Below are positions 47,680 through 59,066 of a DNA stretch of 64,000 nucleotides, one piece after another. The DNA is from Dallia pectoralis (lineage: Eukaryota; Chordata; Actinopteri; Esociformes; Umbridae), in contig CM055755.1 in assembly GCA_029465975.1 (NCBI GenBank), forward strand, positions 13,080,738 to 13,144,737. Reading direction: 5' to 3'. The notes beneath the pieces were generated by a model that was not told the DNA's origin, did no database searches, and was given only the letters and a program-made list of their open reading frames with translations. Numbering within the stretch: the first letter of the stretch is position 1; every line of letters starts with the position of its first letter. The position numbers and the translations under genes were made by a program.

Positions 47680-49080
47680 AAATTGTTGAGGGGGGGAAAT
47701 AACCTGGTTGCATACGTGTGCACACCCTTAATACTGAGGCCGCGGTTCCAGCTGAAGAAAAACAGCCCCAAAGCATGATGCTACCACCACCATGCTTCAC
47801 TGTGGGTATGGTCCTCTTTGTTATGTGCAGTGTTGTTTTTGCGCCAAACATACCTTTTTGAGAAATGGCCAAAAAAATCAACCTTGGTTTCATCCGATCA
47901 TAACATATTTGCCCACATGCTTTTTGGAGACTTGATGTTTGTTTTTAACAAACTTCAGCCAGGCTTGGATGTTTTTCTTCGTAACAAAGGCTTCTGTCTT
48001 GCCACCCTGTCCCATAGCCCTTACATATGAAGAATAAAGGAGATTGTTGTCACAAGTAGCACCCAGCCAGTACTTGCCAGAAATTCCTGCAACTCCTTTA
48101 TTGTTGCTGTAGGCCTCTTGGAAGCCTCCCAGACCTATTTTTTTCTTGTCTTTTTCATACATTTTGGAGGGACGTTCAGTTAACCTGTTCTCATAACTCT
48201 GAATCTCTGGTCAGATTTGTTCCCCTAAGTCTCAGCATTATGCCTGGCTGTTTCAAGTCTCTTACTTGTTTATTCACTGAGATACAGCCATTTTAGTGAG
48301 AGGTGTCCTTTCTGCGCCGTTCCTCCGAGTGAGTGCACAAATCCCTCCCAAATGGACAAAATACATGCCAGGCGACTGAGAGCGCACCCTCTTGGAAATT
48401 AGCCATTCACCTTCGATTTCGTTCTCAGTTCTTCCCGGAAGTTTCTCTTTTCAGTGAAAAAGACTGTCTTGAATAAAAACTTCTATTCTCGGCCGAATAT
48501 GGATTTTTATGGATTACTATGGGTCATAGACGATGCTAATAATATCCCTGGGACTATAGGAAAAGAAAAAAAAAACGATTGACTTGGGCTCATACAATAC
48601 TATCTTATATTATCGCTATGGTTTAAAAATGTTCGCAACGATAATGACATCATTGTCCGTCTTTAGCAGTCCTTCCAATTGTTGTAGCTATTTTCAAACA
48701 GAAAAAGTTGTTAGAAAGGGGAGATTCTAACCTTTATGCACAATGTAGCATGTATTATGAAACGTCCGTTTTTGAATTTCACATTTTTTGTGTAGACGTT
48801 GTAGTGGTTGTATAGGGTACTGAAAGTATCCCTAGTGGTTGTATAGGGTACTGCAATTATCCTGCAGATGGGACGGCTGTCTAGAACTGCTTAATTATCA
48901 ATGTTCAGTTGGTAATGTCTCTGTTGTGCCAGATTTTCTCCACTTTATGATGACTGTCTGCAATGTGTTCCATGTTATATCAAATGCTTTGACAATTATT
49001 TTGCACCTTTCTCTTGACTGATATCTTTCAACAATGATGTCACTCTAATGCTTTGAAAGCTCTCTGCAGAACATGGCTTT
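47680..49080 (-). pseudogene. Tc1-like transposase remnant
   Basis: On the minus strand, VKHGGGSIMLWGCFSSAGT (frame 47567-47893) is the hallmark segment between the second and third catalytic acidic residues of Tc1 transposases. Further upstream are AWLKFVKNKH and a region corresponding to HTVKMTVCNIVKWRK-type 5' codons near 48950-48980, all with stops and shifts. The catalytic region is incomplete and the gene is split by the insertion at 48183-48902. It cannot encode a working enzyme. Confidence 0.8.
48183..48902 (+). mobile_element. Dispersed ~720-bp element, copy 2, with 8-bp target duplication
   Basis: Matches 3800-4526. It is bracketed by GTTCAGTT at 48175-48182 and 48903-48910; removing it with one copy of the 8 bp restores an uninterrupted Tc1-like sequence. 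The ends are AACCTGTTCTCATAAC and AGAACTGCTTAATTATCAAT, with a weak inverted match (TTAA-C-GTTCT). An 8-bp duplication fits a hAT-type non-autonomous element; a TTAA-type piggyBac origin is a less economical alternative. Confidence 0.75.
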
Positions 49081-49779
49081 TGCTCTAAGATGAAACTAAT
49101 AAAATCTCCGAAAAATCCTAGTGGAATAGCTGACCATTATTTGTGACTAATCAGAGTCACTTTAAATGATGGCAGGTGTGTAATGAGTATTTCACATGAG
49201 TTTGAATGTGATTGGATAATTCTGAACACAGCCACATCCCGAGTTATAAGTGGGTGTCCAAACTTAGGTACTCAGGTAATTGTAAGGTTTTTATTTTGTA
49301 TTGTTTTCCCTCAAAGATTTGAATTTCTTTAATTGAATTGTTCAAGTTATAGTTCACATTAAAGGTGGAAAGGAATCTGACATGATTCATCTTTGTCTAA
49401 TTTTTTCACATCACAAAAACCTTTAACAGGGGTGTGTAGACTTTCTATTTCCACTTTACATCACAATTGCAAACTATACATCACTATCAAAAACTATACA
49501 GCGCATTCACAAAGTATACATTACTATCACAAACTATACAGCTCTATCACAACCGATGCAGTACTAATACAAACTATTCAAACTGTACCGTTCTACCACA
49601 ATCTTAACATCACTATAACAAACTATACAATATTCACAGAACGTATACAGTACTACCACAAGCTATTTAATTCAATTACAAACTAGACAGCATTATCACA
49701 AACTATAAAGTACTACCACAAATGATACAGTACTATCAGAAACTATACAGCAGTACCAACACAAACTCTCCTTCTGTCC

Positions 49780-50105
49780 TCCACTGTATCCTCTTCTCTT
49801 CTGCTGACCTTCCCTGTTTTCTCCTCTCCTTTCCTTTCCTCCCCTGTATTCTCCTGTCTTCTCTCTTTTCGTCCCTTGTACCCTCCTCTCCTTTCCTCCC
49901 TTGTACCCTCCTCCCCTTTTCTCCCATGTACCCTCCTCCCCTTTTCTCCCATGTACCCTCCTCTCCGTTCCTCGCCTGTACCCATCTCCTTTCCTCCCCT
50001 GTACCCTCCTCCCCTTTTCTCCCATGTACCCTCCTCTCCTTTCCTCGCCTGTACTCATCTCCTTTCCTCCCCTGTACCCTCCTCTCCTTTCCTCCTCTCT
50101 TTAGC
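49780..50105. repeat. Pyrimidine-rich ~25-bp tandem repeat
   Basis: CTCCTCCCCTTTTCTCCCAT plus GTACC and close variants repeat about ten times at 49870-50105, with less regular CT-rich sequence before. Strong strand asymmetry; open frames on both strands are by-products. Confidence 0.9.
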
Positions 50106-51336
50106 ACCCCCCTTCACAGTGCACTGGGGCTTCCCATTACCACTTATCAAGTTAATATGTTTGTGTTAGCCACAAAATGACAACCACTGTCAATTGGCAC
50201 AATTAGTGGAAGAAAGTGCTCTGATGATGCTCCTGTAAATTGTCATTTACCAGAGATGTCAGAAGAAGACTGCATGCAGTTACGAGCCCTGTTGCTTACA
50301 CATGGCGCTACAATAGAAAAGCAACATTACCAAGTAAAACGCTACATTCTGTTGTCTTTGTGAGCTAATGAACTGTGGCATGTTTGTAATGGGTTAGAGT
50401 CATTTTCAACACTGCCTAGATTGCCAGTTGAATAACAAGTGTATTTTCAGTTTACTCATTCCTCTCTGCAACTTGAAGCCCCCCCTCTCTCCTTCCCACC
50501 CGCCAGCAGGTTTTGTGGTTGATATTTACCTTCCAGTGAATAAAACACCCCCCCCCCACCACCAAGACGCCTGACCAAACTACATGCTATTTGAAGGTGG
50601 CCTATTTGATCTAATGTAGATTTCATAGTCTTCTATCTAGGATTTACCGTATCATGCACCCTGTGGCAGACAATCACTTGTAAATAAAATGACCTAGAGG
50701 AGCCCCAAGTGATCTGGCTTATTCATAGAGGGATTCTCTCTCTTGTTTTTTCTTACTCTTCCTCTTTCGTTCTGCAACTCCCCCTCTTCCTTTCTCTCTT
50801 CAAATCGTTTCTAGGGGCACACTGAATAATTAGCATATAATGGGGTCATCTTAATCACAAGTGCATTAAATCTCATTGAAACACTGCCTGGAAACAAATT
50901 GACTTCCCATTAAGGAAACAACAAATGGAAGTTAAGGATCCATCAATCAACCAGTCAGCCGTGTGTGCGGCAGGACCCAAGTTCTCCGATAGCGTAGACA
51001 GCGCTTGGTTAGTGGAAATGACTTGATTAAAATACAAATATCACCATTCTTTATCAATTGCAAGATTTATTTTGTGCTAGCACCTTCACAAAATATAATG
51101 CAATTGGAAAGCAAAACAGCATTTTCGCATTGATTTGGAGTGATTATGAAGACTTTTTTACCCCATCTCAATACGTTTTTTTTCTTTTCCGAAGTTAGCA
51201 AATCTAATCTGATATATTGTGCTCTTTTTATGAGTTTCAGAAAGCGCTAATATTTGTCATTTTAACACTTTAAATGGTAATCGACACAACCTACTAAATA
51301 TTTCAAACAAATGTATGACAGCAGTAGTTAATCTGT
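50106..51336. other. Unique intronic DNA
   Basis: Includes a C-run at 50548-50560 and CT-rich patches near 50735-50800. No gene seen. Confidence 0.55.
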
Positions 51337-51341
51337 ATGGG

Positions 51342-51732
51342 TGTCACGGTCCGTCCAAGGTGTAGTGCGTGAAGCCATATGCAGAGCCAAGGTATCCGTT
51401 TCAACACAGGTTTTATTAATGATAAAACATAAAACAAACCGTGAACGGCGGAAAAGAACTAAACTGTTAAACTAGAAATAATAGTGCGCATAACCAGCGA
51501 CTTACAAAACATTCCAAGAACAGCACGTCTTCTAATATATATATACACTCACCTCTACAAACAACGTGTGACATGTAACAATGCGAAGCAACGAGTGCAC
51601 TGCTCGCGACCCTCTTATATCCCATTGATTACAAGTGCAAACAGCCGTGAGACAAACGTAAACACGGAAGTGAAACAAGGAAGTGCATCACCGAAATGTA
51701 AGTGTAGCAACGCCACCACACCAATCGTGACA
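51342..51732 (-). mobile_element. Solo LTR (D) of the element B subfamily
   Basis: 391 bp, TGTCACGG...CGTGACA, highly similar to the LTRs of element B (TCCGTCCAAGGTGTAGTGCG, CAACGAGTGCACTGCTCGCG). Perfect 5-bp duplications ATGGG at 51337-51341 and 51733-51737 show that it arose by LTR-LTR recombination of a full insertion. Confidence 0.95.
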
Positions 51733-51814
51733 ATGGGTTGAATTCTTTTTAAATGTGATACATTAGGAGTCATTATGTATTGCTCAATGCCAACCCAATG
51801 TCAGAAAAATGCAG

Positions 51815-52190
51815 GTTTAGTGGGAACCAGGTGTAGAGCTTGTTCCAAAACAGGTTTACAAACCAAGAACTGCGAAAACATGCACTGTTTAAAATGAAAG
51901 TGCACTCAACAGCGGCTTATAAAGTACATTTAAAACAACAGCAACTCTTGTCTTCAAAAGCACTCACCACAATATTCCATAACGTATTGTGGCGTATAAA
52001 TAATAAACAACACTGTGCACCCAGATCTAATGACTTAAATACACACATAATCACCAAATCCCATACAGCCGTGAGACTTCAATTAAACCAAATGTTAAAC
52101 AGCTGTGACAATCCCAGTGCTCAGAATCACAAATGTGCCCCAACACCTTCCCAGCCCACTAGATGTCCCTCATGGACTAGGAATTGTGAC
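51815..52190 (-). mobile_element. Old, diverged LTR of the same family
   Basis: Motif order follows the minus-strand LTRs: AGGTGTAGAGCTTG, AACAGGTTTACAAACC, GCGGCTTATAAAG, CACTCACC, CAGCCGTGAGAC, and a final GAATTGTGACA. It is much more diverged than the solo LTR beside it. No target duplication was confirmed. Confidence 0.45.
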
Positions 52191-54396
52191 ACCCAAGTTG
52201 TTGTACAAGAAAATTGGGAGGAAAATGCACAACCTGATTTGTTTCATGGTAGTTGGGGGGATGAAGTAAATTTACCTTTTGTTTGGGGTGACTGAGAAAT
52301 GTCAAATGCAATTTAAATTTAAATAACATCAAATTGATCAGAAATGCAGTGTAGTCATTTGAATTGTTGTAATGACTGTTGTAGCTGGAAATGGCTTTTT
52401 AAATGGAATACCTACACAGGAGTATAGAGGTCCATTATCAGAAACCCTCAGTCGTTTGTTCCAATGGTTTGTTGTGTTTGCTAATCCAAGTTTTTCATTT
52501 AAAAAAGGCTAAGTGATCCTTAGAAACCCCTTTTGTGATTATGTTAGCACAGCTGATAGTTATTATGCAGATTTATGAAGCAAACAAACCCGCCCTCTTT
52601 AGAGTAGACTAGTTCAGTCTAAAAATAGCCACAGATTTTTCTGAAACTTGTCAGTCTATTCCTGTTCTGAAAAATGAATGCTATTCTATGCGAGGGCATT
52701 GCAAATATGTTAAATTCTGGTGGGAACATAAATTACTCACTTATAGAACATGTACTAACATGTACTGTTGTAGAACAATGAAGGAAGGTGTTTTTTTCTG
52801 TTCAAATTAACCTACTATTAAAATTATAGAATGATTATGACTTTGTCAGTGGGCAAATGTACAAAATCAGCAGGGGATCAAATCATTTCTTCTTTCACTG
52901 TTTTCTTTCACCAACTTATTATGAGATTCAAAATTTGTGTTTCTGGAGGTGGTTCATCACATTATTAAACACCAACATCTATTTTTATGAAATGTTATCA
53001 TAATGTGTAAGATTAGAGTCTGATGTGTACAATAACAGTAGCCTGGGCAACAGTCAGGTTGATATTATTAGTAGCCTGGGTACCAGTCATGTGTATATTA
53101 TTAATAGCCTGGGTATCAGTATATTAACAGTAGCCCTGTCATCCATTACTGGCACAGTGTACTGCTTCTCTATTGGCACTGAAACACATAGATGATTATG
53201 AAAGCTTCATCCACCATCTCCCATTTGGCCAGCAGTCACATAAGCAGTAAATACATTCAGATAGCTTTTAAACCTCAGGTAATGACATTTTTATATCGTC
53301 ATCTATCATGGCAGAAGCTCAATTTGCCAGCTGGTATAAAACCAAGATCAAAGAAACAAGAGCAAAACAAGAATCGAGAGGATCAGTTGATCAGTGATCA
53401 ATACCTTGATCTAACACCTCCTCTTGGCAGCTAACACCCTACCAAATACGTGGGAAACAACGAGAAACCAATACAAAAACAATTTTATAGTTTTTATAGG
53501 GTTTTTGTCTGCCCTTTTGAAATATTATTGTCTACCTTCCTAAAATACATCTAAGTGATAAGACATTATATTTACTGGTCTTTCTGATTGTTATGTCCAG
53601 TTTAAATCTCTAAAGAGCAAGTATGAAGATGTATGTTTAAGTAAAGTGGTTCGGGAAAACCTAGAAAAAAATATCCCAGTACATTGCTTTTCAATTAATC
53701 AAAATGTTCAAACGTTCATATAATCAGCGTGTCCAAAAAAGAACTCCTCAGGAATGAATGTAAGAGACAGTTGGCTTTTCATAGACGACTGTGAAACGGT
53801 TGGGATAAAAATAGCAATGCCACCTGGTAGGCAGTGGCCAGCAACAGCAGAAGTTGTCAAAGCAGAATTTAGATCTGCAACTTTTGACATGGACAACTAA
53901 GAGTCATTTGTTCTGATCGTTTTAAGGCATGTTCTAAGGTCCTGCTGGAATGAGGGAGTTGGTGAGTGAATGAGAGAATGAGAGAATGGGAGAGATAAAG
54001 AGGGAAAGATGGGTAGAGACAGACAGACAGACAGAGAATGGGAGAGGGAGATATTCTGAGAGAGAGGAGGCAGACGTACAATCGTACAGGATCAAATTTA
54101 ATGGAATCGTTCCCCCTGTTTGGCCAAGCACAGCCCCAGACCACCAAAGGCCCATCAACAGACCAACATGGAAGATAAGGAGATAAGTATAACCTACAGA
54201 GTAATCTCCCACTCTCTCCCACTTCCAAGTCTGAGGGGGCGTGAAAAACAACAAAAAGATCTCATCAGTGAAGCAACTCACTCATGCAGACTTTGGCCAA
54301 AAGCTTGGCATGATGTGTAGGACAGCGAGGCACTGGAGTTAGCCAATTACTCAACAGCTATAGGGGCAACGTTATACATGGATGTAGAGCTCAGAG
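52191..54396. other. Unique intronic DNA with minor repeats
   Basis: Three diverged ~40-bp copies containing TAGCCTGGGTA(C/T)CAGT lie at 53038-53125. CAGCAGGGGATCAAATCATTT near 52870 looks like a Tc1-type end fragment. A GAGA-rich stretch is at 53950-54060. No gene supported. Confidence 0.5.
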
Positions 54397-54739
54397 TACA
54401 GTGGGGAGAACAAGTATTTGATACACTGGCAATTTTGCAGATTTTCCCACTTACAAAGCATGTAGGAGTCTGTAATTTTTTATCATAGGTACTCTTCAAC
54501 TCTGAGTGACGGAATTAAAAAAATATCCAGAAAATCACGATGTATGATAAAAAAAAATATGGGAACACTGCGTGAGTCATGAAGCACATGTGTAATTAGT
54601 CCAATGGCGTGACGTTCTGTCACAGACGGGTGACGTCGCAACCAGGAAATCATAATGCACCCTTTTTCAGGAAAGTGGCTAGGTTCGCGCTCCCCGCGGC
54701 TCAGGTCCCGCCGCTGCCGAGGCACGGCGTTGACTGGCG

Positions 54740-55640
54740 TTGTGGGGTTCGCAAGTGGATTTAGCGGGTGGGTCTGAGACGGCGTCGGCATTTTCTCGAT
54801 CTTCGTCTGCTAGAGCCAGTGCCTTAGTTCGGGATTCGGAAGCACGCGTGGGGTTTCTTCCGCCCAGGATGAGGCACCTTTTTCTCAGCTATCCAGTTCT
54901 GAGGAGCTGGATGCTGAAAGCATCGAGGCAGAAGCTGAATTGTTAATTCAGTCACCCGCGAATGAGGAGCTGCTGGAGGTACTCACCCGAGCTGTGGAAA
55001 AGCTCAACATCGAGTGGCCGGCTGACAGGCAGGAGTCTGCTTCAACCAGTAAGTTCAGCAAAAGATTTTTGCCTTCCCATGATTTTTGCCTTTACCTCCT
55101 CGCCGGTGTTTGCCTTTCTTCCGGGACCTCCACACTGAGGTGTCGAGGTCCTGGAAAAGGCCGGTGTCGTATTCAAATGTTGCCGAGGCTAATATTTATG
55201 GATACGGAGCGATGCCTGTTGCGGAGGAGATACTGGCTAGCCATTTATCTCCCGCGGCATCATCTCTTAGGACACTGGCATTGCCCTCCAAGCCGTTGAA
55301 GACTACTTCAACGCTGGTGGGCAAAGCCTACGCGGCGTCGGGCCAGGGGGCTTCCTGCCTGCATACTATGTCTATTTTACAGGCATATCAGGCAGAGCTG
55401 CTTAGCGACTTGGCTCAGGGGGAGAATTTAATTCCTGACGTTGTTCGAGAACTTCTTCAGGCAGCAGATTTGTCTCTTCGTGCCACTAAGGAGACGGCCA
55501 AATCAGTGGGCCGGTCTATGGCAGCCTTGGTGGCTACGGAGAGGCATCTCTGGTTGAGCCTCTCTAACATGAGAGATAGGGAGAACCTTCCTTTTGGACG
55601 CACCTCTGTCACTCGAGGACCTCTTTGGACACGCGATTGA
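54740..55640 (+). pseudogene. DIRS gag-like region
   Basis: Spread over at least two frames (54940-55299 and 55086-55640), hence frameshifted around 55090. The second frame is the clear one: EVSRSWKRPVSYSNVAEANI, EEILASHLSP, SLRTLALPSKPLKTTS and an LVGKAYAASGQGASCLHTM stretch typical of the conserved C-terminal part of fish DIRS gag proteins. Structural protein of the particle by position and similarity of pattern; no zinc knuckle seen. Confidence 0.7.
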
Positions 55641-55919
55641 CTCTGTCATCGAGAGGTTCCAGGAGGACAAAAGGCAGGCGGCTGCTTTGCAGAAGTTCCT
55701 TCCCCGTCGCAGTCATGTTGCTAGGACTGTCGGGGGGGCAGCCCTGCCCGTCGTCTAGCGTGGCACACCGGGCGCAGCAAAAGTCGAGTGTCGCTACTCG
55801 TGCTCCTCCACACGGGGATGATTGGACCGGGAGGCGACGCTCGCAGGCAGGGCCTTCGAGGGGTATGACAGTTCCGAGGGCTGTCGCTACCCCGAAAAAG
55901 GCTTTGTCCAAGAGACCCT

Positions 55920-57670
55920 GACAGCAGGGTTGGGGTGCTGGGGGTGGTCCCCACCAGGGGAGAAGTGAGCTTCTACTGGTGCCCTCAGTTGGGCAGGGGC
56001 TCAGATGGCCCAGGCGAGCGTTTACCCGAGGGTATTAGAACAAGAGGTACAGACTCTTCTGCTAAAGGGGGCTATAGAACGAGTTCTTCTTCCCAGCAGG
56101 GAGTCGGGTTGGTACAGCTATTAAATCAGACATTATGGAGACTCAGCTTCAAAATGCTCACTCTCAAACAGATCGTGTAACAAATCAGGTCCGAGGACTG
56201 GTTTGTCACGATAGATCTGAAGGACGCCTATTTCCATATCTACATCCTTCAACAACACAGGAAGTTCCTGAGGTTTGCTTTCGGGGGCAAAGTGTACCAA
56301 TATCGGGTTCTTCCGTTCGGCCTAGCACTCTCTCCCCGTACGTTCACGAGATGTATGCATGCTGCCCTGGCGCCGTTGCGCCTCCAGGGCATATGCATCT
56401 TAAATTATATCGACGATTGGTTGATTCTGGCTCTTTCGGAGCATCTAGTGGTTCGGCCCACATCTAAACTGGGGTTGAGGCTCAATGCCGGGAAGAGTGT
56501 GCTATCGCCGTTACAGGTGACCACTTTGCTAGGCGTAGTCTGGGATTTGACCTTGATGCAGGCACATCTGTCTCCTGCACGTGTTGCGTCGATCCTCGCA
56601 GCTGTCGAGCAGATAAGACTAGGCCAGTCACTCACGGTGAAACAGTTTCAGAGACTGTTAGGTCTGATGGCGGCTGCGTCCAACGTTATACCTTGCGGCC
56701 TGTTGTACATGAGACCATTGCAGTAGTGGCTCAGAACCAAGGGGTTATCCCCGAGGGGAAACCAGTTCCGCTTGATCACAGTTACGCGGCGTTGTCTCCG
56801 CACGCTAGTCGTGTGGAGGAAGCCTTGGTTCCTAACCCTAACCCTGTGTTGGGAGCACCGTGCTGTTGTGTAACACTAAAGAAAGATGCCTCCCTCACAG
56901 GCTGGGGAGCGATCATGAGTGGTCACCCAGCCCAAGGGATTTGGCGGGGCCGTCAGCTATCATGGCATATAAATTGGCTAGAGATGCTGGCAGTTTACCA
57001 GGCTCTGAAGCACTTCCTCCCAGACCTAAGGGGTCATCATGTTCTTGTTCGTTCGGACAACACATCGGTGGTGTTTTACATCAACCATCAAGGGGGTCTT
57101 CGCTCAAGCCCACTTTACAATCTGGCCCGCCAGGTCCTTCTATGGTCCCACGGGAAGCTCCTTTCTTTAAAGGCCATTTATATCCCGGGGTGCCTAAATC
57201 AGGGGGCAGACACCCTGTCGAGGCAGGGGCCGAGGCCTGGGGAATGGAGACTCCATCCCGAGGTGGTGGAGCTCCTATGGTCGCATTTCGGTCGGGCCGA
57301 GGTAGACCTGTTTGCTTCCAGAGAGACATCACACTGTCCACTGTGGTTCTCGCTAACTCATCCAGCCTCGCTAGGGGTAGATGCCATGGTACAGGCATGG
57401 CCGAGGTCACGCCTGTATGCTTTTCCCCCGGTTGCTCTGCTCCCAGGAGTTCTGGAGAGGGTCCGTCAGGAACGGGTCAGTCTACTACTCGTAGCACCGT
57501 ACTGGCCGGCCCCAGTGTGGTTTGCGGACCTAATATCTCTCCTCGTCGGTTCTCCTCTGGAGATTCCGATCAGGAGGGACTTTCTTTCCCAGGGGCATGG
57601 GGTCATCCTTCACCCCAGCCCAGAGCTGTGGAAACTATGGGCCTGGCCTCTGAGGGGGCCCGCCTCTTAG
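55920..57670 (+). pseudogene. DIRS reverse transcriptase and RNase H region
   Basis: Reverse transcriptase blocks lie in shifting frames: FVTIDLKDAYFHI near 56200-56238, QYRVLPFGLALSPRTF near 56296-56345 and the catalytic YIDDW at 56406-56420 (frame 56292-56726). A TAA at 56178-56180 interrupts the frame just before the first block, and frames change again before 56693. The frame 56693-57670 carries the RNase H domain: DASLTGWGA, LEMLAVYQALKHF, VLVRSDNTSVVFYIN, LKAIYIPGCLNQGADTLSR, then a DLFASRE and VDAMVQAWP region that in DIRS elements follows RNase H. No protease, as usual for DIRS. Confidence 0.88.
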
Positions 57671-57683
57671 ATTCGGGTCTCTC

Positions 57684-58675
57684 CACTGAGGTTGTTAAGA
57701 CCATCCTTCACTCCAGAGCTCCAGCCACAAGGAAGACGTATGCCGCTAGGTGGAAGTTGTTCACCTCTTGGTGCGAAGAACGGCAGTTAGACCCAGTTAA
57801 CTGCCCAGTGTTTGCAGTACTGGAGTTCCTGCAAGAGCGTTTCTCTACAGGTCTATCCCCGTCCACACATGTACGTGGCGGCTTTGTCCGCATGCCATGT
57901 CCCTTTAAATGGAGTTTCTCTGGGGAGACACCCACTGGTATCACGCTTCCTTCGTGGCACCCGGAGGCTGAGGCCAGCAGCCGGCACGAGGGTGCCATCC
58001 TGGGACCTGGCCATTGTGCTGGAAGGTCTCTCCTGTGCTCCGTTCGAGCCCATTGAGGAGGTCCCGGATAAGTTTATTACTCTCAAAACTGTCTCCTTAC
58101 TTGCTATCTCTTCCCTGAAGAGGATTGGTGATATGCAAGCCCTTTCGGTGGCGCCCTCATGTTTGGAATTCTCACCCGGAATGGTTAAGGCGTTTCTACT
58201 ACCTACACCCGGTTATGTTCCTAAGGTCCCAACTAATACTGTTGGGCCTATTGTACAAGCCTTTTGTCCTCCTCCATTTCTGACGTCGGACCAGAAGAAC
58301 CTCCTCTGCCCGTTAAGGGCCTTAGACGCCTACGTCCACAGAACTGCCTTGTGGAGGCTATCCGAACAATTGTTTGTGTGCTTCGGACCACCCAAGAAAG
58401 GGGGTCCTGTGTCTAAACAGAGGATGAGCAAGTGGGTGGTTGAGGCCATCTCACTTGCCTACAAGTCGGCTGTTCAGCCTTCACCTTTGGCTGTTCGAGC
58501 CCACTCGACCAGGAGTATGGCAGCTTCAAAAGCCCTTTTGTCAGACAAGGTTTCACTACATGACGTCTGTGTTGCGGCGGGCTGGTCCTCACCGCACATG
58601 TTAGAGAGGTTTTACCAGCTTGACTTTAGCTCCACGCCAGGAGCACAGGTGCTCTCGCCTGAATGTGCGCTCTGA
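57684..58675 (+). pseudogene. DIRS tyrosine recombinase region
   Basis: The N-terminal SAM-like part (RAPATRKTYAARWKLFTSWC) is in one frame to about 57870, then the reading continues in the frame 57812-58675. The C-terminal catalytic half is intact to the eye: an Arg in SLKRIGDMQALS, HSTR (58502-58513) and the nucleophile Tyr in MLERFYQLDF (codon 58613-58615), i.e. the R-HxxR-Y set of tyrosine recombinases. In DIRS elements this enzyme integrates a circular intermediate. The frame break makes the full protein unlikely. Confidence 0.85.
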
Positions 58676-58757
58676 CTTCACACGACGGACACTGGCTCGT
58701 ATGGCGAAGTGGGTATTGGCATTCTCATAGCGTTTTCACGCAGCTCGAAGTTCCCTG

Positions 58758-59064
58758 ATAGGGAACGTCTCCGGTTACGTATGTAACCTTAGTTCCCTGA
58801 GGGGAACGAGACGCTGCGTGTCTGTGCCATACTCCCAGCATGCCCTTGGCACTTGCTTCAGCCCGTCAGAAACTGAAGGTGCCGGTAATTAGGGGTGCTT
58901 TATGATTTCCTGGTCACGATGTCACCCGTCTGTGATGTTCCGTCACGCCATTGGACTGATTACACATGTGCTTCATGACGCACTCATGCAGAGCGTTCCC
59001 ATAGCGTTTTCACGCAGCGTCTCGTTCCCCTCAGGGAACTAAGGTTACATACGTAACCGGAGAC
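58758..59064. repeat. Inverted repeat (54-bp arms) of the DIRS internal complementary region
   Basis: GAACGTCTCCGGTTACGTAT at 58758 pairs with its reverse complement ending at 59064. The loop is ~195 bp and contains the right inverted end. Could fold into a strong hairpin. Confidence 0.9.
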
Positions 59065-59066
59065 GA

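Larger units (their letters stand above)
47560..49445 (-). mobile_element. Tc1-like DNA transposon (degenerate)
   Basis: Long inverted ends of roughly 150-180 bp: TTTACACACCCC...AAAAAATTAGACAAAGAT...CCACCTTTAATGTGA on the left matches the reverse complement of the right end. TA dinucleotides flank both ends. The interior carries a decayed transposase on the minus strand and is interrupted by a ~720-bp insertion. Confidence 0.85.
47512..49760. repeat. ~20-bp AAACTATACAGTAC tandem repeat split by a Tc1-like element
   Basis: Diverged units of the CACAAACTATACAGTACTAT type lie at 47512-47560 and again at 49450-49760. The Tc1-like element 47560-49445 sits between the two parts, so it inserted into the array. 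Confidence 0.8.
54559..59066 (+). mobile_element. DIRS-type tyrosine-recombinase retrotransposon (inactive)
   Basis: Gene order is gag-like, reverse transcriptase, RNase H, tyrosine recombinase. Inverted ends of about 100 bp lie at 54559-54662 and 58893-59004 (shared: TCATGAAGCACATGTGTAAT, GTCCAATGGCGTGACG, CAGACGGGTGAC, CCAGGAAATCATAA). An internal segment at 58758-58813 is an essentially perfect inverted copy of 59009-59064. Inverted ends plus an internal complementary region are the DIRS hallmark, used to circularise the intermediate; no integrase and no target duplication are expected. Several frame breaks and a stop make this copy inactive. Confidence 0.92.

Noticed and set aside
52130..52295. 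Cys-containing frame after 47488, considered as the next (sushi) exon of the host gene.
   Set aside because: The cysteine spacing and the Trp/Gly pattern do not fit a sushi domain, and the region belongs mostly to an old LTR.
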